From NCBI RefSeq assembly GCF_030813695.1, contig NZ_JAUSVA010000002.1, positions 124,001 through 188,000 of the forward strand: a stretch of 64,000 bases of DNA, given 5' to 3'. Below, in pieces: positions 1 to 9,388 of this stretch (position 1 is the stretch's first letter; every line of letters starts with the position of its first letter). A model generated the notes under the pieces. The model saw nothing but the letters and a program-made list of their open reading frames with translations, did no database searches and was not told the DNA's origin. A program made the position numbers and the translations under genes. Origin of the DNA: Kitasatospora herbaricolor (GTDB lineage: Bacteria > Actinomycetota > Actinomycetes > Streptomycetales > Streptomycetaceae).

Positions 1-1
1 G

Positions 2-481
2 CTGCGCGGCCTTGCCGCGGTGGCGGACGCGGGACTCGCCTACGATTTGCTGGTCCTCCCGCACCAGCTGCCCGCCGCCACCGAGGCCGCCACCCGGCTG
101 CCGGCCTTGACCCTGGTCCTCGACCACCTCGCCAAACCTCCCGTGGCCACCGGCCGCACCGAACCCTGGGCGACCGCGATCCGCGCCCTGGCCGCCCGGG
201 CCAACACCTTCTGCAAGCTCTCCGGTCTGGTCACCGAGGCCGACTGGCAACGCCGACGCCCCGCCGACCTGAGCGTGTACATGGACACCGCGCTGTCGGC
301 CTTCGGACCAGAGCGGCTGATGTTCGGCTCGGACTGGCCGGTCTGTACCCTTGCCGCCACCTACGGCGAGGTGATGGACACCGCCCGCGCCCTCACCGGG
401 GGCCTGAGCTCCGCCGAACAGCACGCAGTGTTCGCCGGCACGGCGGCGGCGGCGTACGGCCCGGCCCTGCAGACGCACTGA
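2..481 (+). CDS. Amidohydrolase, L-fuconolactonase-like (5' end outside window)
   Basis: C-terminal part of an amidohydrolase-2 (PF04909) TIM-barrel hydrolase. The frame is open from base 2, so the start and the N-terminal metal-binding HxH strand lie upstream of the window. Family marks that can be seen are the barrel strand LTLVLDHLAKPP with its metal-site His, and the C-terminal LMFGSDWPVC with the usual catalytic or ligand Asp. Relatives hydrolyse sugar lactones (L-fucono-, L-rhamnono-lactone) or 2-pyrone-4,6-dicarboxylate in the cytoplasm. A beta-helix glycosidase candidate lies downstream, so a deoxysugar lactone is the most economical substrate, but this is inferred. Confidence 0.75.
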   Translation: MRGLAAVADAGLAYDLLVLPHQLPAATEAATRLPALTLVLDHLAKPPVATGRTEPWATAIRALAARANTFCKLSGLVTEADWQRRRPADLSVYMDTALSAFGPERLMFGSDWPVCTLAATYGEVMDTARALTGGLSSAEQHAVFAGTAAAAYGPALQTH

Positions 482-593
482 ATCCGCGGCAGGACGGCCG
501 GCCGCGAACGGACAGGCCCGAGAGTGCCTGCCGGCTCCCGCGGATCGGCGAGCCAGCCGGCACACCGTCCTAGTCCTAGGCGATCCTGTGAAT

Positions 594-604
594 ACATCGG
601 ATGT
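594..604. promoter_or_regulatory. Operator-like palindrome, copy 1
   Basis: The sequence is ACATCGGATGT, two 5-bp arms around one central base. An identical copy lies at 896-906, about 302 bp away, next to a promoter. Two identical copies in a gene-free stretch suggest a repressor site pair. The regulator is not identified. Confidence 0.45.
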
Positions 605-860
605 TAGGGCGGATCGCCGACCGGGAGACGAGGCTGCACTTCTTCGGCCGCCGGGAGCGGGTATGTGCAGACCCTCCTGGCAAAGCAGCGGCGGCCCTAC
701 GGCTCGTCGGACGATCGCCACCTGCCCGCGCATAGCCATAGGTGCTTGTACGGCCGACCTGAGTCGCCCCTTGAGTACACCGGGCAACGTGGTGACCTAC
801 GAGCGAGGACCCTTCCGCACGACTCCCGGACGCGCGCCGCATTCCGTCACGGCCAGAGTC

Positions 861-889
861 TTGACACGAGGAGGGCGGAGACTCATTAT
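861..889 (+). promoter_or_regulatory. Sigma-70/HrdB-type promoter for the beta-helix gene
   Basis: A perfect -35 TTGACA (861-866), a 17-bp spacer and a -10 CATTAT (884-889) point towards the gene at 1130. The predicted start of transcription falls at about 896, inside operator copy 2, so the leader would be about 235 nt. The remaining 482-1129 stretch shows no convincing gene. Confidence 0.55.
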
Positions 890-895
890 TCACAA

Positions 896-906
896 ACATC
901 GGATGT
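896..906. promoter_or_regulatory. Operator-like palindrome, copy 2, at the predicted transcription start
   Basis: Identical ACATCGGATGT lies seven bases after the -10 hexamer, where a bound repressor would block initiation. Together with copy 1 this suggests substrate-induced control of the downstream carbohydrate genes. Binding is inferred from position and symmetry only. Confidence 0.5.
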
Positions 907-1129
907 CGAGGCGGTGAGAGTCGAGTCGGTGCTTGTCAGCCACTCGCGGCCGCCCGACTCGCCCGACCGATCCGCTCGAAGGGTGGACCGGCAACCGCAG
1001 GACATCGTCCTCGGTTCTCCCCTGGCCACCCAAGGCCGGGGAGCACGGACGATTCCCTCTCCCACCCTCCGCGACAAAGCCTGTCCCCACCCTCGAGGCA
1101 GGTAGTCCCCCACGTCCGAAGAGGCCCCC

Positions 1130-4100
1130 ATGTCCAAACATGAATGGATCAAAAGCAGACTGCTCCGCCGTACGGGATCGGCCGGGTTGATCCTGGCAGC
1201 GGCGTTGACGCTGCCCGCGTTCCCCTCCGCCGCCGCCGCGTCGACCGCGACGCTCTACGCCTCTCCGTCCGGCGCCGGCTCGACGTGTTCGGCGTCGTCA
1301 CCGTGTTCACTGCAGGGTGCACAGGGTGCGGTCCGATCGCTGCTCGCCGCGGACAGCTCCACCGACGTCACCGTACTGCTCAGCAACGGGACGTACCGGC
1401 CGTCGACCACCTGGTCCTTCGGCGCCGCAGACTCCGGCTCCGCCGGCCATCCCGTCGTCTGGAAGGCCGCGCCGGGTGCACGACCGGTGATCTCGGGGGC
1501 CTCCCAGATCACCGGGTGGACGCAGGTCGGCTCCAGCGAGGTGTGGTCCGCCTCCGTTCCGGCCGGAAGCAACAGTCGACAGCTCTACATCGACGGTCAG
1601 CAGACCCCCGTGGCCACGGCCTCCCCCGCGGACCTGGGCTTCACGGGCTCCTGGCAGGGATCCTCATCGGGTTACACGATCTCCGGCGACACTACGGCCA
1701 TGACCTGGTTCGGCGGCCTCACCGCGAGCCAGGTCGCGGCCGTGGAGTTCGACTACCCGGCCGGCAACGGACCGTGGACCGAGTCGCGGTGCCGAGTCGC
1801 AGGCTTCTCGGCGGCGAGCGGAACACTGACGATGAGTCAGCCGTGCTGGGGCAACGTGACGGCGAGGGCGCCCTTCGCCCAAGGCAGCGGCGGTCTACCG
1901 TCCATGCCCACCAGCACGATGCCCACGCTCATCCAGAACGCGCAGGGCCTGCTTCACTCCGGGCAGTGGTTCCTGGACACGGCCGGCAACAAGCTGTATT
2001 ACCAGCCGAAGGCCGGACAGCAGGTCGCCGGCCTGGACGTCGAGCTCCCGCGTCTCGAATCGCTGCTCCAGGGCGCCGGTACCCTCGCCGCCCCGTTGCA
2101 CGACGTGACCTTCAGCGGGCTGCAGTTCTCCTACGCGACCTGGAACGCCCCCTCCGCAGCAGCCGGATTCGCCGATGTACAGAGCAATCTGCGCATCACC
2201 GGCAGCAACAACCAGGGGCTGTGCACCTTCTCCACTCCCGCCGGAACCTGCCCCTTCGGGGCGCTGACCCAGCCGCTGGCGAACGTCTCGTTCACCGCGT
2301 CGAAGAACATCAGCATCACAGGAAACCGGTTCGCCGAACTCGGCGGCGCCGGACTGAGCGTGATGTACGGGTCGGCCAACCTCCTCATCCAGGGGAACGA
2401 GTTCACCGACATCGCCTCGACGGCGATCCTCCTCGGCTGCACCTACGACCCGACCCCGACCGACCCGTCCCACGCAGCCGGGATCAAGCAGAACTGCACC
2501 CCGAACGCGGGCGCCGTGAGCGGCGACACGATCGGCACCAACGAGATCCTCACCGGCACCACCGTCTCGGACAACGTCATCCACCACATCGGCACCGACT
2601 ACTCCTCGGCCTGCGGCATCACCCTCCTGTTCTCCCAGAACACCACCATCACCCGCAACAACCTCTACGACCTGCCCTACACCGGCATCACGGCCGGCGT
2701 CATCCAGGGACACGTCGACCAGGCAAGCACCCCGAACAACACGACGAACATCAATTCCTCGAACACCATCAGCAACAACATCATCCACGACTACATGTCG
2801 GTGCGGCACGACGGCGGCGCCGTGTACGTCGAGGGCCACCAGGCGCAGTACGTGTACCAGGCCGACGGGACCACGATCGACAAGGTCAAGACCCTGGCCA
2901 AGGGCCTGCAGGTCACCGGCAACATCGCCTACAACTCCCCCGCGGTCAACTTCACCTACTACGACGACGCCGGCTCGGAGTGGATCAACTGGCAAGGCAA
3001 CGTCGCCTTCGGCGCCGGCCAGTGGGCGCAGGGAGGATGCAGCCCGACGGGCCACTTCTGGATCACGGGCAACTACTTCTCCGCCCCCTACCAGCGCTAC
3101 GCCGACTGCAACAACGCGATCGACTCCAACGCCGGCGGCAACACGACCATCCCCGCCGCACCCGCGCCGTCCGACCTCCCCAGCACCGTACTGAGCGGCG
3201 CCGGCGCCGGATCCGGGTCCTTCTCGCCGATCCTCACCGTCGCCCCCAGCATCTCCTACGTGTCGTCGACCGCGAACGCCACACAGGTCCTCGTCGCCGG
3301 GGAAGGCTTCACCTCCACCACGCCGGTGTACGTCGGCTCCACCCTGGTCAGCAACGTGACCCGGCTGTCCAGCGGCTTCATGATCGTGCCGGTCACAGCC
3401 GGCACCGATGCGGCTTCGATCTCCCTCGGGGTCGACGACACCAACGCTGCGATCACCTACAACAACTTCGCCTACTCCGGCAACCGCGGATACGGCGACT
3501 ACCAGAACGACATCCACTACGCGACCGCCAACGGATCGACCGCCTCCTTCACCTTCACCGGCACCCAGATCCAGGTCCGCGGCGAACAGTTCACCGATCA
3601 GGGGAACATCGGCATCAGCATCGACGGCGGACCGCAGCAGACCGTCAGCACGCTGCCCACCGACGGTCTCCGGCACGCGAACGTCCCCCTGTACACCTCC
3701 GGCCTCCTCACCCCGGGCAGCCACACCATCGTGGTGACCAAGCTCTCCGGCCAGTACGCCACCCTCGACGGCTTCCGCATCCTCAACGCGACCCGGGTCG
3801 ACGACACCAACACCGGAATCACTTACAGCAACTTCGCCTACGCGGGCAACCGCACGTTCGGCGACTACCAGAACGACATCCACTACGCGACCGCCAACGG
3901 ATCGACCGCCTCCTTCACCTTCACCGGCACCCAGATCCAGGTCCGCGGCGAACAGTTCACCGATCAGGGGAACATCGGCATCAGCGTCGACGGCGGACCG
4001 CAGCAGACCGTCAGCACGCTGCCCACCGACGGTCTCCGGCACGCGAACGTCCCCCTGTACACCTCCGGCCTCCTCACCCCGGGCAGCCACACCATCGTGG

Positions 4101-4159
4101 TGACCAAGCTCTCCGGCCAGTACGCCACCCTCGACGGCTTCAGCATCTACGGCAGCTGA
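1130..4159 (+). CDS. Secreted right-handed beta-helix carbohydrate-active protein (GH141-like candidate) with IPT and duplicated C-terminal domains
   Basis: The 1009-residue product starts with a Sec signal (MSKHEWIKSRLLRR, hydrophobic core, AAAAS) and has GAGG five bases before the ATG. Residues about 40-660 form a parallel beta-helix, with right-handed-helix signatures such as PVISGASQITGW, SRQLYIDGQQ and many NNxI/ITGN turns. The pattern recalls beta-helix glycosidases such as GH141 (alpha-L-fucosidase or xylanase activity known); catalytic residues could not be assigned. An IPT/TIG-like domain (about 700-765) follows, then two almost identical jelly-roll-type domains of about 118 residues that probably bind polysaccharide. 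The upstream lactonase makes fucose- or rhamnose-containing plant glycans a reasonable guess for the substrate. Confidence 0.75.
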   Translation: MSKHEWIKSRLLRRTGSAGLILAAALTLPAFPSAAAASTATLYASPSGAGSTCSASSPCSLQGAQGAVRSLLAADSSTDVTVLLSNGTYRPSTTWSFGAADSGSAGHPVVWKAAPGARPVISGASQITGWTQVGSSEVWSASVPAGSNSRQLYIDGQQTPVATASPADLGFTGSWQGSSSGYTISGDTTAMTWFGGLTASQVAAVEFDYPAGNGPWTESRCRVAGFSAASGTLTMSQPCWGNVTARAPFAQGSGGLPSMPTSTMPTLIQNAQGLLHSGQWFLDTAGNKLYYQPKAGQQVAGLDVELPRLESLLQGAGTLAAPLHDVTFSGLQFSYATWNAPSAAAGFADVQSNLRITGSNNQGLCTFSTPAGTCPFGALTQPLANVSFTASKNISITGNRFAELGGAGLSVMYGSANLLIQGNEFTDIASTAILLGCTYDPTPTDPSHAAGIKQNCTPNAGAVSGDTIGTNEILTGTTVSDNVIHHIGTDYSSACGITLLFSQNTTITRNNLYDLPYTGITAGVIQGHVDQASTPNNTTNINSSNTISNNIIHDYMSVRHDGGAVYVEGHQAQYVYQADGTTIDKVKTLAKGLQVTGNIAYNSPAVNFTYYDDAGSEWINWQGNVAFGAGQWAQGGCSPTGHFWITGNYFSAPYQRYADCNNAIDSNAGGNTTIPAAPAPSDLPSTVLSGAGAGSGSFSPILTVAPSISYVSSTANATQVLVAGEGFTSTTPVYVGSTLVSNVTRLSSGFMIVPVTAGTDAASISLGVDDTNAAITYNNFAYSGNRGYGDYQNDIHYATANGSTASFTFTGTQIQVRGEQFTDQGNIGISIDGGPQQTVSTLPTDGLRHANVPLYTSGLLTPGSHTIVVTKLSGQYATLDGFRILNATRVDDTNTGITYSNFAYAGNRTFGDYQNDIHYATANGSTASFTFTGTQIQVRGEQFTDQGNIGISVDGGPQQTVSTLPTDGLRHANVPLYTSGLLTPGSHTIVVTKLSGQYATLDGFSIYGS
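3431..4144 (+). repeat. Two near-identical gene-internal repeats, 366-bp period
   Basis: Copies begin at 3431 and 3797 (both GTCGACGACACCAAC) and stay almost identical through SGQYATLDGF at their ends. Very few substitutions separate them (for example ISIDGG against ISVDGG), so the duplication is recent or kept uniform by recombination. They encode the two C-terminal domains of the beta-helix protein. Confidence 0.9.
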
Positions 4160-4418
4160 GCCGGCCGGTCTCCCCACGACAGCCCACCTGGAACGGGCGG
4201 CGGGCCCGCTCGTGCGGGAAGCACCCGCGCCAGCAGGGCCGCCCGGCGGATTCGACCGCCATGCGCACCGACTGGTCGGCCTCACCAGGAGGCAAGCCCG
4301 TTCACCATGCCGAAGAAGGCGGGGACCACCCGATCCGGTTCACGTCTTCGATGCCCCCTACCCCCCCGCGACGCTGGACCGTCCCCCGTCGCGCATGAAT
4401 GGAATGGAGATGCAAGCT

Positions 4419-7199
4419 GTGCGCAGAACGATGCCTGCCGTAGTGGCGGCGGTACTCACCGCCGCCGCGTGCCTGACAGTGGTGGCGCCCACCGCCCAGG
4501 GCGCCGACGCCCCACCGCAAACCATCCCGCGGCTCACCTCCTGGACGCCGGGCACCGGCTCCATGACGATCGCCGCGACCTCGAGGATCGTGGTCGACAG
4601 CACCACAGCCGGCCAATCGACCCTCGGTCAGACCCAACTCGGTTTGACCCAGCAGACAGTGGACCAAATGGCAGCCGGGCTCGCCACCGACCTCGCCACC
4701 GTCACCGGCCAGCCCCACGCCGTGACCCACAGCCAGGCACAGCCCGGCGACATCGTCCTGAGCCTGGCCTCCACCTCCGGTGCCGGCGCGGAGGGCTACC
4801 GGCTCGCGATCGGCGCCACGGCCCAGATCACCGCCAACACCAGTGCAGGGGTGTACTACGGCGGCCGGACTCTGCTCCAGATTCTGCGTCAGGACCCGTC
4901 CCACGCCGCCCTGCCGGTCGGCTCGACGACGGACACCCCGGCGAAGCCGATGCGCGTGGTCATGCTCGACATGGGCCGCAAGTACTGGCAGCCCAGCTAC
5001 GTCAAGGATTTGATCCGCCAGATGGGCTGGGTCAAGAGCAACGTCCTTGTCATGCACTTCGACGACGCCGAGGGCTTCAGGCTGAACAGCCCCGCGTTCC
5101 CCGGTCTGGCGGATCCGGCTTCCAGCTATACGCAGGCTCAGATCCAGGAGTTCCAGCAGGTCGCGGCTGAGAACAATGTCACGATCATGCCCGGGTTCGA
5201 GTTCCCGGGGCACGCCTCGGCGGTCGCGGACTACTTCCACGTCGGCTTCGGCGACGGTCCCAACGCGGACGGATCCGGCGCGACCTCGGCCAACTCCTGC
5301 GGCCAGCAGTACACGTACGGCTGGGTGACGCCCTCGTTCACCATGAACTTGACCAACCCCCGCAGTCTGCAGGTCTCCAAGCAGCTCCTGGACACCTTCC
5401 TGCCCTGGTTCAACGGCCCGTACGTTCAGCTCGGCGGTGACGAAGTGCCGGGCGGCCTCGCCGGCTGTCCCGCCGTGCAGTCCTACCTCACCGCCAACTC
5501 CGCGACCTACTCCACTCTCGGCGACCTGCTCTCCGGCTTCATCAACAACGTCAATGACCACGTGAAGACCACGAAGCCCGGCAGCCGCAGTGTCATCTTC
5601 AACGGCTTCGAGGCCATGAATCACCCGAAGCAGAGCGTCAACACGGACGTCATCGTGATGCAGTGGGACAGCGACGGGGCGACCAGCGCCGCCCTGGCGG
5701 GGTACGACACCATCGAGGCCGACCAGCACAACCTCTACCTCACCCCGAACAACTACCACAGGCTGTACCCGAACCAGTCCTGGATCTATCAGCAGTGGGC
5801 ACCGAGCACGAGTGCGAAGTCGCTCGGCGGTGCGCTCTCGCTGTGGGACGACTACAACATGTGGGCCCAGGACCAGTTCTACGAGGACCTCGCCCGCACT
5901 CCCCGCGCCATGGTCGCCGACCGCATGTGGAACACCTCCCTCCCCACCGACACCGTGCCGGCGTTCCAGAGCCGCCTGAGCGCCATCGGCAACGCCCCGG
6001 GCATCATCGGGTTCCCGCCCCCCACTCGCGCGGGCAACGGTAAGCCGATCCACCTCTACCCGATGGACCCGGCCCCTTACCCCTCCGGCTGGCACGACGC
6101 CGCACCGCCCCCCAACGTGCGCCCGTTCCTGGACACCGTGGGAGGCCTGCACGGCTCCTCCTACATCCTGAGCTCGCCCTCGTTCGTGAGTGACGGCGCC
6201 GGCGGCAAGGCCGCCCACTTCAGCGGATCAGGCGACGGCATCGGTCTGGGCGGCGTGGACATCGCCGAGCCCTGGACGTACTCCGTCTGGGTGCGCCCCA
6301 CGGGTACGCAGTCGGACGCCGCACTGCTGTCGTCCACGGCGGGGGCGATCAAACTCCAGCAGTTCGGCACGCAGGCGAAGGTCGGCCTCACCCGCTTCGG
6401 GGTCGGGGACTACTCGTTCAACTACACCGCGCCGCTCAACCAGTGGGTGCAGCTCACCTTCGTCGCGACGCCCGGCACCACCACGCTCTACGCCAACGGG
6501 CAGCAGGTCGGCCAGCTGGCCGTCTCCATCCCGCTCCCGATGCAGGCGGTCGGCGAGAGCAACAGAACCACGCTCGTCGGCGACCTCGACACCATGGCGA
6601 TCTACGACCAGGCCCTGACCGCGGCCCAGGTCACCGCCCAGTACCTGGCCCCCGTCCAGGTCCCGCTGACCGCGTACGTCAACAACGACGGCATCTCCCC
6701 TGCCGGGGCCCACGACGGGAACTTCGACGGCTCCGGCTACACCTACCCCGCCGACGCCCTGCCGCAGCCCGGCCTCACCACCGTGGCAGGCACCCCGTTC
6801 CTCTTCCCCGACACCGCGGCCGGCCGCAACAACAACGTCGTCGCCCTCGGACAGACCATCACCACGGCGCAACGCCGCTACTCCAACGCCCGACTGCTGG
6901 TCGCCTCCAGCTACGGGGCGACCTCGGGTACGGTGACCTTCACCTACACCGACGGAACCACCGGTACCGCGCCCCTCAGCGCGGCCGACTGGTACGCGGC
7001 GAACGGCCAACTCACCGCTCCGAAGCGCTACACGCCCACCGGCGGAACGGACAACAGCAGCGTGTCGATGTACACCGTCTCCCTCACCCCCGACCCGCAG
7101 AGGGCCCTGGCCTCGATCAAGCTGCCCACCACGGCCCAGGCCGCACCGTCCACCCCGTCGATGCACGCCTTCGCCCTCACCCTGACGCCGGCACCGTGA
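4419..7199 (+). CDS. Secreted GH20 beta-N-acetylhexosaminidase with LamG-like domain
   Basis: The product (about 926 residues) removes terminal GlcNAc/GalNAc outside the cell. GTG 4419 was chosen because GGAG ends nine bases before it and translation then opens with VRRTMPAVVAAVLTAAA, a normal signal peptide; in-frame ATGs at 4395, 4404 and 4410 are alternatives. A GH20b-type N-terminal domain precedes the barrel, which carries MRVVMLDMGRKYW and the catalytic Asp-Glu pair in LGGDEV (residues about 341-342; substrate-assisted mechanism in the family). A LamG/concanavalin-like domain follows (WTYSVWVRP, MAIYDQALTAAQV, about 615-745), then a beta-rich C-terminal domain. A strong terminator lies 25 bp downstream. 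Confidence 0.9.
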   Translation: MRRTMPAVVAAVLTAAACLTVVAPTAQGADAPPQTIPRLTSWTPGTGSMTIAATSRIVVDSTTAGQSTLGQTQLGLTQQTVDQMAAGLATDLATVTGQPHAVTHSQAQPGDIVLSLASTSGAGAEGYRLAIGATAQITANTSAGVYYGGRTLLQILRQDPSHAALPVGSTTDTPAKPMRVVMLDMGRKYWQPSYVKDLIRQMGWVKSNVLVMHFDDAEGFRLNSPAFPGLADPASSYTQAQIQEFQQVAAENNVTIMPGFEFPGHASAVADYFHVGFGDGPNADGSGATSANSCGQQYTYGWVTPSFTMNLTNPRSLQVSKQLLDTFLPWFNGPYVQLGGDEVPGGLAGCPAVQSYLTANSATYSTLGDLLSGFINNVNDHVKTTKPGSRSVIFNGFEAMNHPKQSVNTDVIVMQWDSDGATSAALAGYDTIEADQHNLYLTPNNYHRLYPNQSWIYQQWAPSTSAKSLGGALSLWDDYNMWAQDQFYEDLARTPRAMVADRMWNTSLPTDTVPAFQSRLSAIGNAPGIIGFPPPTRAGNGKPIHLYPMDPAPYPSGWHDAAPPPNVRPFLDTVGGLHGSSYILSSPSFVSDGAGGKAAHFSGSGDGIGLGGVDIAEPWTYSVWVRPTGTQSDAALLSSTAGAIKLQQFGTQAKVGLTRFGVGDYSFNYTAPLNQWVQLTFVATPGTTTLYANGQQVGQLAVSIPLPMQAVGESNRTTLVGDLDTMAIYDQALTAAQVTAQYLAPVQVPLTAYVNNDGISPAGAHDGNFDGSGYTYPADALPQPGLTTVAGTPFLFPDTAAGRNNNVVALGQTITTAQRRYSNARLLVASSYGATSGTVTFTYTDGTTGTAPLSAADWYAANGQLTAPKRYTPTGGTDNSSVSMYTVSLTPDPQRALASIKLPTTAQAAPSTPSMHAFALTLTPAP

Positions 7200-7224
7200 C
7201 CGAGCCGGGCACAGCGTGATCAAA

Positions 7225-7254
7225 GAGCGGGGTGCCGGTCACGGCACCCCGCTC
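7225..7254 (+). terminator. Terminator of the GH20 gene
   Basis: A 13-bp perfect stem (7225-7237 with 7242-7254) and a GTCA loop begin 26 bp after the stop codon. No U-tract follows, as is normal in streptomycetes. Confidence 0.85.
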
Positions 7255-7706
7255 GTCCGCGCGCCGGGTCTGTACGGTCTTCGACCCTGACCGCCACCAG
7301 CACTGAGAGATGCGCTTTCGTCTGCTCCACGGACATGGTGGAGTCGATCAACTCCCGGCTTCGGAAGGCGACCCGCAACCGTGGTCACTTCCCGTCGGAG
7401 CAGGCCGGAAAGCACGTCCATCCACGTGGTGGCACCTTCGCCCTCGGCTCCCACCCACAGGCCCAGGACGTCCTTGCGGCCGTCCATGTCCACGCCGACG
7501 GCCACGTAGACCGGCTTCGACGTGACCGACCCGGAGCCGATCTTCACGCCTGCACGCGGATCTGCCAGGACTTCGGCCACCGTCTGACGGGCGATCACGA
7601 GCCGCTCCCGCATGGCCTCCGCCTCCTGCAACTCGGTCTGCAGAACCTCCACCCGCTGCCGGGCAGCACGCTCGCGCTCCTCCAGCAACCCCATCACCGA
7701 TGGCAT
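7239..7706 (-). pseudogene. IS256-family transposase fragment joined to a coiled-coil remnant
   Basis: The middle of this minus-strand frame reads VYVAVGVDMDGRKDVLGLWV and GATTWMDVLSGL, the signature of the IS256/Mutator transposase core, covering only a short part of a protein of about 400 residues. It is preceded by a Glu/Arg/Gln-rich coiled coil (MGLLEERERAARQRVEVLQ), not a normal IS256 N-terminus. After VDRLHH the frame leaves the family. No terminal inverted repeats were recognised. This is a decayed, recombined element with no likely activity. Confidence 0.6.
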
Positions 7707-7816
7707 CCGGCACCTCCGCGAAGAGACGACACCACACCCCCGTCTCTGCCACCAAGACATCGACACCATGCCTGACCAGCGGAAACGTGCCCGTCACTCT
7801 CGGAAGACAACGCTTC

Positions 7817-8371
7817 TCACCCAGGGCATCCAGGAGCAGCCGGCCGTCCTGCGCGTCGCAGGCATGGCGGACCACCACCGACAGCACCCTGCGGGCCACC
7901 GGCTCCGGCAACGCCGGCGTCCCGCCGGGCCCCGGCCCCACCGCCCCGACCGGCCCCCTGGCCGCAGCCGCGCCGCGGGGCCGGTCGGGGCGACTCAGTG
8001 CCGGCGTAGCCCTTGCGGCCGGTCATGCGGTCAAGTCCGGTCGGCGGGACCGCGGAGCAGCCGATGCGGCGTCCGTCCTTCAGTTCCACGACCAGACTGC
8101 TCTCCAGGGCGAAGCCGGCTACCGCCTCCCACGGCAGGACGTGGGTGCGCAGCAGGTTCCGGACGGTCAGCGTGTCGGCGGTCGCCACCACCCGCATCGT
8201 GAGGACCCTGATACCCCCGGCGAGCATCGCGGTGTACAGGGCGATGCGCCAGGTGGAGTCCCGGTCGGGGAATCGGGCGATGACCGACCGGTCGGACACC
8301 GCCAAAACGATGCCGATCACCGCGAGCACGACACCGGCGAGGCGGTAGTGGGGGTTCCTGTAGACGTTCAT
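7817..8371 (-). CDS. PH-domain membrane protein
   Basis: ATG 8371 is preceded by GAGGGG. The 184-residue product has two N-terminal hydrophobic helices (LAGVVLAVIGIVLAV and IALYTAMLAGGIRVL), then a bacterial PH-like beta segment (VVATADTLTVRNLLRTHVLPW, ALESSLVVELKDGRRIGC). That layout is typical of actinobacterial PH-domain proteins of unknown function at the inner face of the membrane. The last 50 residues are Gly/Ala/Arg-rich and abut the transposase remnant, so the natural C-terminus may have been replaced. The next upstream gene on this strand is another small membrane protein. Confidence 0.65.
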   Translation of the reverse strand: MNVYRNPHYRLAGVVLAVIGIVLAVSDRSVIARFPDRDSTWRIALYTAMLAGGIRVLTMRVVATADTLTVRNLLRTHVLPWEAVAGFALESSLVVELKDGRRIGCSAVPPTGLDRMTGRKGYAGTESPRPAPRRGCGQGAGRGGGAGARRDAGVAGAGGPQGAVGGGPPCLRRAGRPAAPGCPG

Positions 8372-8452
8372 GGCCCCTCGGTCGGTGTGGTCGCGCCGGT
8401 GCGCGGGCAAGCGGCCCGGCCGTCGTCGCAGCAAGCCGGCGACGCGGTCGGC

Positions 8453-8704
8453 TCAGGAGCGGAGGCCGTGGTCCGTCACGCTGTGGCGGCCCTTCATGCT
8501 CCCGGCCCGCGCCGCCCGGCGCAGCAGGATCCGGCCCACGACGTCGGCGAGCAGGCCCGTGACCGCGATCGCGAACATGGCTCCGGTGATGATGTGGCGG
8601 GCGAGGGAGCCGGGGGTGAAGGCCAGGAGGCCGGTCCCGACGGTCAGGAACACCGCCCAGGTGGTCGAGTCCGTCCAGCGGCCGGACCGCTTGCGGTTGA
8701 ACAT
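8453..8704 (-). CDS. Small two-helix membrane protein, unknown function
   Basis: An 83-residue protein starts at ATG 8704 behind a G-rich Shine-Dalgarno. It opens with MFNRKRSGRWTD, has two hydrophobic segments (WAVFLTVGTGLLAF and IITGAMFAIAVTGLLADVV) and ends in a basic cytoplasmic tail (RILLRRAARAGSMKGRH). It lies 81 bp upstream of the PH-domain gene on the same strand, and the two may be co-transcribed. No family is recognised; composition, start signal and membrane pattern support a real gene. Confidence 0.6.
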   Translation of the reverse strand: MFNRKRSGRWTDSTTWAVFLTVGTGLLAFTPGSLARHIITGAMFAIAVTGLLADVVGRILLRRAARAGSMKGRHSVTDHGLRS

Positions 8705-8875
8705 GCCACGCCCCCTTACCGGTCGGTCGCGGTGCGCGCCCGGCCGGACTCTGTCCCCCGCCCGGGTACGGCGGTGGGTACGGGGCCGGTACTGGCCGCG
8801 GCTCGCCGGCGGGCGGTCTGGGAGGATCGGCAGGTGGTGCGCGCCGCACACCATTGCCCGAGGCGCGCACCGCCT

Positions 8876-9083
8876 TCACGTCAGCGGCTGGCCGGCGGGC
8901 GAAATGGGCCTGTCGACCACCAGCATCACCGGAGCGGGACGCACCGCCAGGGCACGGCGCAGCACCCTCCGTAAGCGTGGGGCGGTGTCGTGGTCGAGGT
9001 CGCCGGCGACTTCGACGACCGGTCCGGCGAGGCTGTCCCGGACGGTGGCGGCGAACCGGCCCGGGGCACTTCGGTCATCGCTT
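8876..9083 (-). pseudogene. STAS-domain (anti-sigma-factor antagonist) fragment
   Basis: The minus strand encodes FAATVRDSLAGPVVEVAGDL followed by DHDTAPRLRRVLRRALAV and PAPVMLVVDRP. This is the first half of a SpoIIAA/RsbV-type STAS domain. There is no start codon after the upstream stop, and the frame ends at 8876 before the phosphorylatable-Ser region. An ATG at 9080 opens a different frame. It is a truncated remnant of a partner-switching gene. Confidence 0.55.
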
Positions 9084-9388
9084 GCTCACTCGGAGGTGTC
9101 GGGGCCGGGCCTGTGCCGGGCCTGAGGGCACCGGCCGGTGAAGTCTGCCGGTGACCCGCGGCGTGGTGCCGGGCCGGTTCGGCGAGGTCCTCGCATCCAG
9201 GAGGCTGGGCTGTAGACGCAGGAGGTGGGTCTCGGGGTGGTGGGTCTCCTGGTGTTGGCTCTCGTTCAGGGCGAGAAGGGCGTCGTACCGGCCGGCCTGA
9301 TACGGCAACCGGGTCGCGTGCCGAGGGCCGCGTAGGGCGCGCGCCCGGGTCCATGTACGGGGCCGGGCGCCGCGGTCCGCGCACCGGA
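9084..9388. other. Stretch with no supported gene
   Basis: A 77-codon minus-strand frame (9075-9308) has no recognisable features and rather poor actinobacterial codon bias. Nothing else was seen between the STAS remnant and the Rpf terminator. Confidence 0.5.

Noticed and set aside
1895..4285. 796-codon minus-strand frame opposite the beta-helix gene
   Set aside because: Val/Gly/Asp-rich antisense shadow caused by high third-position GC; the repeats in it mirror the duplicated domains on the other strand.
4269..4290. DasR-like ACTGGT...ACCAG before the GH20 gene
   Set aside because: The arms are seven bases apart instead of four, so they would not fit the DasR dimer geometry, and the flanks do not match.
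1144..4398. 1084-codon frame overlapping the beta-helix gene in another frame
   Set aside because: Its translation is an Arg/His/Pro-rich shadow of a well-supported secreted protein and it has no start signal or domain.
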